Assembly (NCBI GenBank): GCA_051846895.1
Contig: JBPYCQ010000001.1
Coordinates: 186,001-250,000 of the forward strand
Direction of reading: 5' to 3'
Length of the DNA: 64,000 nucleotides
DNA from: CALKAL01 sp051846895
GTDB lineage: Bacteria > Bacillota > Bacilli > Bacillales > Alkalibacillaceae
Position 1 is the stretch's first letter; each line of letters begins with the position of its first letter. The notes beneath the pieces were generated by a model. It ran no database searches and had not been told where the DNA came from. It saw only the letters and a program-made list of their open reading frames with translations. The translations under genes were made by a program, and so were the position numbers. Below, one piece after another: positions 43,830-51,421 of this stretch.

Positions 43830-43838
43830 TTATGCACA
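43830..43838 (+). promoter_or_regulatory. DnaA box 2 (upstream of sda)
   Basis: TTATGCACA, a perfect match to TTATNCACA. It is 11 bases from box 3 in the same orientation, a one-turn spacing suited to cooperative DnaA binding. A one-mismatch box (TTTTACACA) lies at 43773-43781. Confidence 0.8.
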
Positions 43839-43840
43839 GG

Positions 43841-43849
43841 TTATTCACA
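43841..43849 (+). promoter_or_regulatory. DnaA box 3 (upstream of sda)
   Basis: TTATTCACA, a perfect match to TTATNCACA, ending 16 bp before the likely sda -35 element. Confidence 0.8.
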
Positions 43850-43865
43850 CTTGCCTTAAGTTGTT

Positions 43866-43894
43866 TTGCAGTAATTTTAGTGATAGGATATTAT
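43866..43894 (+). promoter_or_regulatory. Likely SigA promoter of sda
   Basis: TTGCAG, 17 bases, TATTAT, directly downstream of the DnaA boxes. An alternative pairing is TTGTTT (43861) with TAGGAT (43884). Confidence 0.5.
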
Positions 43895-43949
43895 CAGTTC
43901 AGTGAAAGCGTGTAATTTAAGGAGGTGCCGGCCACGTCTGGCTAATACA

Positions 43950-44090
43950 ATGGAGCAATTATCAGATCAACTCCTCATCGAATCGTATAATAAAGCAGTT
44001 GAATTAAATTTGAGTAAAGATTTTATTCACCTCATAGAGTTGGAATTGAAAAGAAGAGGCTTGAATCACAATATAGAAAAATCATCATGA
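43950..44090 (+). CDS. sda: Sda, sporulation histidine kinase inhibitor
   Basis: A 46-residue helical-hairpin protein that binds the sensor kinase KinA and blocks phosphorelay entry when replication is active or DNA is damaged. The sequence MEQLSDQLLIESYNKAVEL and the following LIELELKRR match B. subtilis Sda, also 46 residues. Three perfect DnaA boxes precede the gene, fitting its known control by DnaA. The start is odd: the strong AAGGAGGT at 43919-43926 is 23 bases before the ATG, far beyond normal. A small hairpin (GCCA, CGTC, TGGC) fills part of that gap. In-frame CTG at 43938 is an alternative start. Confidence 0.93.
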   Translation: MEQLSDQLLIESYNKAVELNLSKDFIHLIELELKRRGLNHNIEKSS

Positions 44091-44103
44091 AAAAATAACA
44101 TTC

Positions 44104-44140
44104 GAACTGGCGGATAATAACGTCAGTTCTTTTATTTTTT
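44104..44140 (+). terminator. Terminator after sda
   Basis: GAACTG and CAGTTC form the outer stem, with an inner CG pair, followed by TTTTATTTTTTT. The rest of the gap before mrpA is AT-rich, with a TATAAT at 44247-44252 but no good -35. Confidence 0.75.
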
Positions 44141-44300
44141 TATCTCTTATTATTTGATAAGTTTAATAATCTTCATTTTCATCAAAAATTATATCTAATT
44201 TTATTAAATTGAACTGTTTTTATTTTTATTTAATTGTGTTTATCGTTATAATGTTACTGTAATATTGGTATTTTGTATTAGCATGAAAGGACGGAATATA

Positions 44301-46637
44301 ATGATCTATGCGGTTTTTGCTCCACTAATATTTGCAATACTTATCCCTTTTCTTAGTAAATGGAAGGAAAAAATACATACGGGGTGGTTAATCTTACCCG
44401 TCCCATTATTAGTTTTTATCTATTTCTTTCAATTTGTTGGGTCAAATTTTCAACCAGTCCAATCTTCGATAAATTGGATCCCTTCACTTAACATATCAAT
44501 GGACTTTTACTTAGATGGTCTAAGCTTATTATTCGCTTTATTAATCAGTGGAATTGGTACACTTGTCGTACTTTATTCTATCTATTATTTAGATAAGAAT
44601 GAAAAGCTGGGGCATTTCTATACTTATTTATACATATTTATGTCAGCTATGCTCGGTGTTGTTTTATCAGATAACGTATTTGTTCTATATACTTTCTGGG
44701 AATTCACATCGTTATCATCATTTTTATTAATCGGTTATTGGCACTACCGCGAAAAGTCACGTTACGGTGCGCAAAAATCATTAATCATTACTGTTTTAGG
44801 TGGATTAAGTTTACTTGGTGGGCTTGTTTTATTAACAATTGAGACAGGAACGACAAGTATCCGAGGAATGATTGAAAACGCCGACTTAATCATTAATAGC
44901 GAATACTTTATATTTATTATTGTTTTCTTGTTATTAGGTGCTTTTACAAAGTCAGCACAATTTCCATTCCATATTTGGTTACCTGATGCTATGGAAGCGC
45001 CAACTCCGGTCAGTGCTTATTTACATTCAGCGACAATGGTTAAAGCAGGAATCTACTTAATGGCACGCTTTTCACCTATTTTTGAAGGTGTACCTAGCTT
45101 CTTTGTCTCATTAAGTATATTTGGGCTAGTTACATTAGCTTGGGCTTCTTATATGGCCGTTCGCCAGACCGATTTGAAAGGAATTTTAGCATTTTCCACG
45201 ATCAGTCAACTAGGGATGATTATGGCGATGCTCGGTTTCGGAACAGAAGCTGCTGTATTTGCTGCTGTATTTCACATTTTAAACCATGCGACATTTAAAG
45301 GTAGTCTCTTTATGATCGCTGGGATTGTTGACCACGAAACTGGTACTCGGGATATTCGTAAACTTGGGGGACTCATGACCTTCATGCCTATTTCGGCGAC
45401 ATTAGCTTTATTTGGTACATTCTCAATGGCAGGAGTTCCACTCCCATTTTTAAATGGTTTTTATAGTAAAGAGATGTTTTTTCAATCGAGCCTAGATTTA
45501 AATGGATATACGGGAGCTTTTATTGAAGCTTTAATCGTAGCTATACCTTATATTGCGGTAATCGGTAGCATATTTACATTTGTTTATTCCATGTATTTAT
45601 TTTTCGGCACGTTTAGAGGAAAATATAAACGAGAAAAGCTAGAAAAAGAACCACATGAAGCACCATTAATGATGCTTTTCTCGCCATTTCTATTAGTACT
45701 AGGTGTCATCCTCATTGGGTTATTCCCGAATGTATTTAACAATGGATTAATTAAACATGCAGCTAATAGTGTATTTGGTGGTTCCGTATCACCTGTTGAT
45801 ATACACTTCTGGCATGGATTAGTTCCAGCTTTTTATATGTCTTTAGCAGTGGTTGGCTTTGGAACAATATTATATTTAACGAGACATAAGTGGACAGCCA
45901 TTTATAATATCTTCCCAGGTAGACTTAGTATGAATAAAGTTTATAATTGGGCGGTCGAAAAATTAGAAACGACCTCAAATAGAATAACAACCACTTATAT
46001 GACGGGTTCAATCCGCCTGTACATGTTATTAATTGTAAGTACGATTATTATAATTACATTTAGTTCGCTCTTTGCGACGAATGGATTTAATATGGAATCA
46101 CAAGATCTAGCTGAAATCTCAATTCACGAAATATTAATCGCCATTGTTATGGCATTAGCTGCTATAGGAGCAACTGTTGCGAGAAATAGAATTGCAGCCA
46201 TTTTAATATTAGGTGTTGTGGGATACGGATTATCTTTATTATTCGTTCTTTATAGTGCTCCTGATTTAGCTTTAACACAATTAATTGTTGAAACAGTAAC
46301 TGTCGTTTTATTTTTACTTTGTTTTTATCATTTACCTAATTTAACTAAGAAAACAGACTCTCTAGTTCAAACAAGTACTAATTTTCTCGTATCCACAGGT
46401 TTCGGTTTACTCTTACTGTTTATCGGAATTAGTTCTTTCAACAGTAAATTAAAAGAGCCTATTTCAACATACTTTATGGAAAACACGTATTTATTAGGTG
46501 GCGGTAAGAATGCGGTTAACGTCATCTTAGTTGATTTCCGTGGGCTGGATACATTGTTTGAAATCGCTGTTTTATTCGGTGCAGCTCTCGCTATTTATGG
46601 GATGATTAAGCTTCGCCGAGATAAGGAGGCGAAATAA
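44301..46637 (+). CDS. mrpA: Mrp Na+/H+ antiporter subunit A
   Basis: The largest subunit of the multisubunit Mrp cation/proton antiporter, related to NuoL of complex I. The 778-residue protein has about 20 membrane spans. It contains the NuoL-like proton channel motif LPDAMEAPTPVSAYLHSATM with MVKAG following, a conserved KSAQFPFHIW, and the C-terminal extension typical of MrpA (DLALTQLIVETVTVVLFLL, VILVDFRGLDTLFE). The start is ATG 44301 after AAAGGACGG. It does not contain the MnhB domain; its stop is two bases before mrpC. Confidence 0.95.
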   Translation: MIYAVFAPLIFAILIPFLSKWKEKIHTGWLILPVPLLVFIYFFQFVGSNFQPVQSSINWIPSLNISMDFYLDGLSLLFALLISGIGTLVVLYSIYYLDKNEKLGHFYTYLYIFMSAMLGVVLSDNVFVLYTFWEFTSLSSFLLIGYWHYREKSRYGAQKSLIITVLGGLSLLGGLVLLTIETGTTSIRGMIENADLIINSEYFIFIIVFLLLGAFTKSAQFPFHIWLPDAMEAPTPVSAYLHSATMVKAGIYLMARFSPIFEGVPSFFVSLSIFGLVTLAWASYMAVRQTDLKGILAFSTISQLGMIMAMLGFGTEAAVFAAVFHILNHATFKGSLFMIAGIVDHETGTRDIRKLGGLMTFMPISATLALFGTFSMAGVPLPFLNGFYSKEMFFQSSLDLNGYTGAFIEALIVAIPYIAVIGSIFTFVYSMYLFFGTFRGKYKREKLEKEPHEAPLMMLFSPFLLVLGVILIGLFPNVFNNGLIKHAANSVFGGSVSPVDIHFWHGLVPAFYMSLAVVGFGTILYLTRHKWTAIYNIFPGRLSMNKVYNWAVEKLETTSNRITTTYMTGSIRLYMLLIVSTIIIITFSSLFATNGFNMESQDLAEISIHEILIAIVMALAAIGATVARNRIAAILILGVVGYGLSLLFVLYSAPDLALTQLIVETVTVVLFLLCFYHLPNLTKKTDSLVQTSTNFLVSTGFGLLLLFIGISSFNSKLKEPISTYFMENTYLLGGGKNAVNVILVDFRGLDTLFEIAVLFGAALAIYGMIKLRRDKEAK

Positions 46638-46639
46638 TA

Positions 46640-46978
46640 ATGGAAATAATTATGATTGTTTTAGCGTCCTTCCTTTTTGGAATTGGAATCTATAACTTAT
46701 TACAAAAACAGATGTTACGAATAGTCATTGGTACAGCACTCATATCACATGGTGCGCACCTATTTATATTAACGATGGGAAAATTAAAAAGAGGAGCTCC
46801 TCCTGTATTAGTAGAAGGAGTTTCTGAATATACCGACCCATTACCACAAGCTTTAATATTAACATCTATCGTTATTAGCTTTGGTGTAACAAGCCTTTTA
46901 TTAGTACTTGCTTACAGAGCTTATACTTTAAATCAAACAGATAATATGGAAAAATTGCGAGGTTCAGAAAATGAGTAA
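46640..46978 (+). CDS. mrpC: Mrp Na+/H+ antiporter subunit C
   Basis: A 112-residue, three-span NuoK-like subunit. Its motif GTALISHGAHLFIL and the conserved YTDPLPQALILTSIVISFGV, given in part here, match MrpC. It follows mrpA by two bases with AAGGAGG inside the mrpA end. In other Mrp operons mrpB lies between these two genes. It overlaps mrpD by 8 bases. Confidence 0.95.
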   Translation: MEIIMIVLASFLFGIGIYNLLQKQMLRIVIGTALISHGAHLFILTMGKLKRGAPPVLVEGVSEYTDPLPQALILTSIVISFGVTSLLLVLAYRAYTLNQTDNMEKLRGSENE

Positions 46979-48452
46979 TTTAGCGGTCTTACCAATCGTA
47001 TTACCATTACTAGCTAGTGCGATTGTTGCTTTTATACCAAACAAACTAAATATCGTCAGAAGACTATCACAATTTTTAATGCTTGGATTTTTATTCGTCG
47101 TCATCCTTATAACGATGAATGTCTTTAACAGTGGTGCCATTGTTTTGCAAGCTGGAGGTTGGGAAGCCCCATTTGGTATTACGATTATTGCTGATTATTT
47201 ATCTATTCTACTTGTTTTGGCAACGTATGTCGTAGCAACTGCAGCTGTATTTTATGCGCCTCATTCTTTATCAGAAAAACAAGAGAGATTTTACTTTTAT
47301 ACGTTTTTCTTTTTATTAGTATCAGGGGTGTCAGGCGCATTTCTAACAGGCGACTTGTTCAACTTATTCGTGTTTTTTGAAATTTTATTAATGGCTTCTT
47401 ACGGTTTAATCGTTCTTGGAAATGGAAAAATCCAACTGAGAGAATCGTTAAAATACGTTCTTATCAACCTTTTTTCATCTATGTTGTTTGTAACATCAGT
47501 TGCGTTTATATACTCAATCGTTGGTACAGTTAATATGGCACATATTGCAGAACGAGTACAAGATGTAGAGCAACAAGGGATTTTAACAGGTGTTGGGGTA
47601 TTACTATTTTTCGTTTTTGCAGTAAAGGCGGCTATTTTTCCGTTATACTATTGGCTACCGAAATCTTATGTCGTACCAAACCCTGTTGTATCAGCTCTAT
47701 TTGGTGCACTATTAACGAAAGTCGGTATTTATTCAATCTTTAGAGTTTATACGTTGATATTCGTTCATGAAAGCTCATTAACTCACCAAATGTTTATATG
47801 GTTAGCTATCTTTACGATGCTCTTTGGTGTCATCGGGGCTTTATCAACAAATAATGTAAAATTAATTATTACATACAACATCATCCCTGCGATTGGATTT
47901 ATATTAATGGGGATTGGCTTATACTCAGAGGACGGATTAGCAGGTGCTCTATACTATTTATTACATGACATGGTAATTAAAGCAGCTTTATTCTTTCTGA
48001 TTGGAGCACTAGTTGTAGCAAGTGGTACAAAACAGTTATCAAAAATGAGTGGGGTCATCACCCGATTCCCTCTACTTGGTTGGTTCTTTTTTATCGGCAC
48101 ATTGATTTTAGCCGGGATTCCTCCATTCAGTGGGTTTATAGGAAAGCTAATCTTGTTAAGAGGAGCTTTTCAGCAGGAGGAATTTTTACTTGCTATAGTT
48201 GCCTTACTATCGAGCTTACTCATACTGATTTCCATGATGCGAATATTTATTCGTGGCTTTTGGGGAGAGCCGATGGAAGGTATGACAACTGACAAAAAGA
48301 AAGTACATTATATGACAATACCTGCAATCTTTTTAATTGCGATATCAATTTTCTTAGGTATAGGTGCAGAGTATGTCTATCCTCATATTGATATGGTATC
48401 TAACTATCTTTTAGAGCGAACAGAGTATATCTCATCTGTTTTAAAGGGGTAA
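46971..48452 (+). CDS. mrpD: Mrp Na+/H+ antiporter subunit D
   Basis: A 493-residue, 14-span NuoN/NuoM-like proton-pumping subunit. Key features are LTGDLFNLFVFFEILLMASY (channel glutamate), VKAAIFPLYYWLPKSYVVP (Lys and Pro) and the later GIPPFSGFIGKLIL. It overlaps mrpC by 8 bases, and mrpE follows after 6 bases. Confidence 0.96.
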   Translation: MSNLAVLPIVLPLLASAIVAFIPNKLNIVRRLSQFLMLGFLFVVILITMNVFNSGAIVLQAGGWEAPFGITIIADYLSILLVLATYVVATAAVFYAPHSLSEKQERFYFYTFFFLLVSGVSGAFLTGDLFNLFVFFEILLMASYGLIVLGNGKIQLRESLKYVLINLFSSMLFVTSVAFIYSIVGTVNMAHIAERVQDVEQQGILTGVGVLLFFVFAVKAAIFPLYYWLPKSYVVPNPVVSALFGALLTKVGIYSIFRVYTLIFVHESSLTHQMFIWLAIFTMLFGVIGALSTNNVKLIITYNIIPAIGFILMGIGLYSEDGLAGALYYLLHDMVIKAALFFLIGALVVASGTKQLSKMSGVITRFPLLGWFFFIGTLILAGIPPFSGFIGKLILLRGAFQQEEFLLAIVALLSSLLILISMMRIFIRGFWGEPMEGMTTDKKKVHYMTIPAIFLIAISIFLGIGAEYVYPHIDMVSNYLLERTEYISSVLKG

Positions 48453-48458
48453 TCAAAT

Positions 48459-48935
48459 ATGGCATTGCAAATCATTCTTAATATTTTAATTGCTGTGATG
48501 TGGACATTTTTAAGTGAGTCCTATACAGTAGTCTCATTTATTACCGGATATTTTATAGGGATTGCTTTATTATTTTTCCTAAGAAGATTCGTTCCTGATC
48601 AGTTCTATTTATTCCGAGTAGTCAATGTAATTAAACTCATTCTTTTATTTATCAAAGAATTAATTAAATCTACATTAAGTGTTGTTAGACTTGTTTATAA
48701 ACCTAAACTAAATATTGAACCAGGTATTTTTGAATTACCAATTGATTTAAAAAACAACTGGGAAATCACGCTTTTAGCAAATCTGATCACCTTGACTCCT
48801 GGAACGTTGTCTGTTGCGGTTGCTGAAGATAACACAAAAATATTTATCCATGCCATTGATTTACCAGATGTTGAAGAATCAATCATGGATATTAAGAACT
48901 CGTTTGAAAAAGCCATTTTGGAGGTGACGAGATAA
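48459..48935 (+). CDS. mrpE: Mrp Na+/H+ antiporter subunit E
   Basis: A 158-residue subunit with two N-terminal membrane spans and a soluble C-terminal domain. It shows the MnhE motifs LITLTPGTLSVAV and FIHAIDLPD. The ribosome binding site is AAGGGG. Its stop codon overlaps the mrpF start by one base. Confidence 0.94.
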   Translation: MALQIILNILIAVMWTFLSESYTVVSFITGYFIGIALLFFLRRFVPDQFYLFRVVNVIKLILLFIKELIKSTLSVVRLVYKPKLNIEPGIFELPIDLKNNWEITLLANLITLTPGTLSVAVAEDNTKIFIHAIDLPDVEESIMDIKNSFEKAILEVTR

Positions 48936-49228
48936 TGTTAGATGAATTTGGTGCACAAGTATTAGATATAACAATATGGGTTTGTTTTATTGCCATATCT
49001 ATATCAATATTTTTACTCGTCATAAGAGCATTTTTAGGGCCTTCAAGTGCAGATCGTGCTGTCGCAGTTGATACGATTGGTGTTAATATGATGGCCATCA
49101 CAGGCTTAGCCTCCATTTTATTAGTAACTGATAAATTAAATGATGTCATCTTATTAATCGGAATCCTATTATTTATTGGAACAATTGCTTTTGCAAAATT
49201 TATAGAAAAGGGTGTTATTATTGATTGA
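48935..49228 (+). CDS. mrpF: Mrp Na+/H+ antiporter subunit F
   Basis: A 97-residue three-span subunit with the MnhF signature RAFLGPSSADRAVAVDTIG, then a span ending in IAFAKFIEKG. The ribosome binding site GGAGGTG is inside mrpE. Confidence 0.94.
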   Translation: MLDEFGAQVLDITIWVCFIAISISIFLLVIRAFLGPSSADRAVAVDTIGVNMMAITGLASILLVTDKLNDVILLIGILLFIGTIAFAKFIEKGVIID

Positions 49229-49556
49229 TTTATTGATTAGTCTGTTGCTCTTACTTGGCACCTTTTTTATTCTTTCCGCTTCTATTGGAATGATAAGATT
49301 ACCTGATGTATATAATCGGCTACATGCAGCAACGAAAGCATCAACGTTAGGTATTGCATGTGTATTACTTGGTGCATTTATCTTCTTGTATGTTGAACAT
49401 CATATTATTAGTGGGAAACTCCTTCTCGGAATCATTTTTGTTCTTCTAACTGCACCAGTCAGTGGCCATATGATTTCTAGAGCTGCTCATCGATCAGGTG
49501 TTAAGTTGTGGGAAAAGTCAGTACGTGATGATTATAAAAAGAAGATAATAAAATAA
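49221..49556 (+). CDS. mrpG: Mrp Na+/H+ antiporter subunit G
   Basis: A subunit of about 111 residues with three spans and the MnhG signature GMIRLPDVYNRLHAATKAST. No ATG serves the start. TTG 49221 has AAAGGG nine bases upstream and is preferred; GTG 49212 overlaps that site. It overlaps the end of mrpF and is the last gene before a terminator. Confidence 0.93.
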   Translation: MIDLLISLLLLLGTFFILSASIGMIRLPDVYNRLHAATKASTLGIACVLLGAFIFLYVEHHIISGKLLLGIIFVLLTAPVSGHMISRAAHRSGVKLWEKSVRDDYKKKIIK

Positions 49557-49564
49557 ATTAGTAG

Positions 49565-49597
49565 AAAGTTGATTCTTCAATGAATCAACTTTTTATT
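49565..49597 (+). terminator. Terminator of the mrp operon
   Basis: A perfect 11-bp stem (AAAGTTGATTC / GAATCAACTTT) with a 6-base loop, then TTATTATT. The stem's own T-run continues into the tail. Confidence 0.85.
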
Positions 49598-49658
49598 ATT
49601 CATGTAACGACAACATATAACAATTTATATGTGTACACGCACTTTTTTGACTCGACGA

Positions 49659-49666
49659 CATACATT
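49659..49666 (+). promoter_or_regulatory. Possible SigE-type -10 element of sigK
   Basis: CATACATT matches the SigE -10 consensus CATACANT and lies 46 bp before the sigK start. No good -35 is seen, which is compatible with activator-assisted promoters such as SpoIIID-dependent sigK in B. subtilis. Confidence 0.35.
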
Positions 49667-49711
49667 TTATATATAGGCATTTACCTATATCTTAGTCGTG
49701 GGGTTGATCAA

Positions 49712-50428
49712 ATGTTATCACTGTACAAATTCATAGCGTTATTATTTCAAAACATTCAGTTCTTCTTTTCTTATGTAAAAGGGAATGCATTTCCACAACC
49801 TTTAAGTAAGGAGGAAGAAAAGGAATACTTAAAAAGGTGGGAAAACGGGGATGTTGAAGCACGAAACAAGTTAATCGAACACAACTTACGTTTAGTTGCT
49901 CACATTGCTAAAAAATATGAAAACAACAAAGAAGATCAAGAAGACTTAATCTCCATAGGTACGATTGGCCTCATCAAAGGTGTTGAAAGCTTTTCTAGTG
50001 ATAAAGGAACAAAACTAGCTACTTATGTTGCAAGGTGTATTGATAATGAAATATTAATGCATCTCAGATCGTCGAAAAAAAGTAATAAAGATATGTCATT
50101 ACATGATCCTATTGGTTCAGACAAAGAGGGAAATGAGATTAGTTTAATTGATATTTTAAAATCAGAACAACCAGATCTCGTCGAAAAAATTCAAACATCA
50201 TTAGAAATTGAGAAAATCTTTCAATACATCAACTTATTAAGTGATCGTGAAAGAGATGTCATTGTGAAAAGATACGGACTTAACAAACAAGAGGAGTTAA
50301 CACAAAGAGAAATCGCCAAATCACTAAATATCTCCAGAAGTTATGTATCACGAATTGAAAAACGTGCACTTATGAAAATGTTCCATGCCTTTTATCGCGA
50401 AGAAACAAAAAAGAAAAATAAGGAATAA
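49712..50428 (+). CDS. sigK: Sporulation sigma factor SigK (pro-SigK)
   Basis: The late mother-cell sigma factor. The 238-residue product has a hydrophobic N-terminal pro-sequence (MLSLYKFIALLFQNIQFFFS, exactly 20 residues as in B. subtilis) before YVKGNAFPQPLS. Region 2 (LIEHNLRLVAHIAKKYENN, then DLISIGTIGLIKGVESF) and region 4 (TQREIAKSLNISRSYVSRIE, then KRALMKMF) follow. The pro-sequence predicts cleavage by an SpoIVFB-type protease. The gene is continuous, with no skin-type insertion. The start is ATG 49712; the frame is open 44 codons further upstream but that part does not resemble SigK. Confidence 0.96.
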   Translation: MLSLYKFIALLFQNIQFFFSYVKGNAFPQPLSKEEEKEYLKRWENGDVEARNKLIEHNLRLVAHIAKKYENNKEDQEDLISIGTIGLIKGVESFSSDKGTKLATYVARCIDNEILMHLRSSKKSNKDMSLHDPIGSDKEGNEISLIDILKSEQPDLVEKIQTSLEIEKIFQYINLLSDRERDVIVKRYGLNKQEELTQREIAKSLNISRSYVSRIEKRALMKMFHAFYREETKKKNKE

Positions 50429-50471
50429 AATAAGTTAATAGGCGATAATCCATTCACTCCCCCATGCTATG

Positions 50472-50480
50472 CATACGATA
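50472..50480 (+). promoter_or_regulatory. Possible SigK-type promoter of the YjcZ-like gene
   Basis: CATACGATA fits the SigK -10 consensus CATANNNTA, with an AC dinucleotide 14 bases upstream (50456-50457). The gene it precedes lies directly after sigK. Confidence 0.45.
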
Positions 50481-50510
50481 TAGTACGATATCATAGATGG
50501 GGTGTTTCAA

Positions 50511-50666
50511 ATGTATATGTATTATCCTTATTACCCGTATGAACCTTACTATGGTCCTGTTTACGGACCAGGATATCAATCTGGAAGCTTTGGATACGCA
50601 CTTCTTATCGTCACATTGTTACTTCTATTAATATTTGGTGGCTACTATATGTACAATTACGAATAA
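50511..50666 (+). CDS. YjcZ-like small sporulation protein
   Basis: A 51-residue peptide too short for most ORF finders. The N-terminal half is Tyr/Pro/Gly-rich (MYMYYPYYPYEPYYGPVYG); the C-terminal half is one hydrophobic span (FGYALLIVTLLLLLIFGG), as in YjcZ-family spore peptides. The ribosome binding site GGGGTG is six bases before the ATG and a terminator follows at once. A SigK-like promoter and its place next to sigK suggest a mother-cell or coat-related role. The family name is tentative; the tyrosine-rich head is unusual. Confidence 0.75.
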   Translation: MYMYYPYYPYEPYYGPVYGPGYQSGSFGYALLIVTLLLLLIFGGYYMYNYE

Positions 50667-50706
50667 AAAGAGCTACTTGGACGTTGATCCAAAAGTAGCT
50701 CTTTTT
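50665..50706. terminator. Bidirectional terminator between the YjcZ-like gene and mtnN
   Basis: A 14-bp perfect stem (AAAAAGAGCTACTT / AAGTAGCTCTTTTT) between convergent genes, with A- and T-runs serving both directions. Confidence 0.92.
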
Positions 50707-50707
50707 A

Positions 50708-51403
50708 TTATAAATGATTAAGCATTTGAATGATTAAGTTTGCACTGTTTTGTGCTGCCGTTTCTAAAAATTTCTCGAATGACACATTTGATTCCTTGCC
50801 AGCAATATCTGATAGAGATCGAATAATTAAAAACGGTGTTCCGTATTGATAACAAACTTGGGCGATTGAAGCGGCTTCCATCTCTAAAGCTTTAATAAAA
50901 GGGAGCCGTTCTAAAACATCCTTAACACGTCTTTCCTCTGCCATAAATGAATCGCCTGTGCCAATCGTTCCAACACCAACTTTAATGTTCTTATTCACTT
51001 CTTTTGCTGTTTCTTTAGCAACTTGGATCATTTGTTCATCTGACTTAAATAGATGAGGCATTTGTGGTATTTGACCATATTCGTAACCAAAAGCTGTAGC
51101 ATCTGCATCGTGGTGCATAACACTCTCACCAATGACAAGATCCCCGACATCCAAATCAATATCCGTTCCGCCTGCAGAGCCAGTATTAATAACTGCGCTT
51201 GGTTTGAAACGTTCATGAAGAATGGTCGTTGATAAAGCGGCATTCACTTTTCCTATCCCTGATTGGAGTAAGACGACTTCTGTTTTATTTATTTTTCCTT
51301 TATAAAATTTGCAGTTTGCAACCGTTATTTCTTCTGTCACGGTCATGTGAGATAATAGCGCATCTACTTCTTGTTCCATTGCTCCAATAATTCCAATTGT
51401 CAT
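50708..51403 (-). CDS. mtnN: 5'-Methylthioadenosine/S-adenosylhomocysteine nucleosidase
   Basis: Hydrolyses methylthioadenosine and S-adenosylhomocysteine to adenine and the thio-sugar, feeding methionine salvage and relieving product inhibition of methyltransferases. The 231-residue protein has GIIGAMEQEVDALL at the start (general acid Glu), GSAGG, the MEAA motif (ALEMEAASIAQV) and the catalytic Asp in RSLSDIAG. It follows yrrS by 18 bases. Confidence 0.96.
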   Translation of the reverse strand: MTIGIIGAMEQEVDALLSHMTVTEEITVANCKFYKGKINKTEVVLLQSGIGKVNAALSTTILHERFKPSAVINTGSAGGTDIDLDVGDLVIGESVMHHDADATAFGYEYGQIPQMPHLFKSDEQMIQVAKETAKEVNKNIKVGVGTIGTGDSFMAEERRVKDVLERLPFIKALEMEAASIAQVCYQYGTPFLIIRSLSDIAGKESNVSFEKFLETAAQNSANLIIQMLNHL

Positions 51404-51421
51404 GACAACATACCTCTTTCT

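Noticed and set aside
43902..43949. N-terminal extension of Sda from GTG 43902
   Set aside because: It would include the ribosome binding site within the coding region and add 16 residues not seen in other Sda proteins.
49580..50428. skin-like insertion or truncation in sigK
   Set aside because: All sigma regions are in one continuous frame and no recombinase or attachment repeat is seen.
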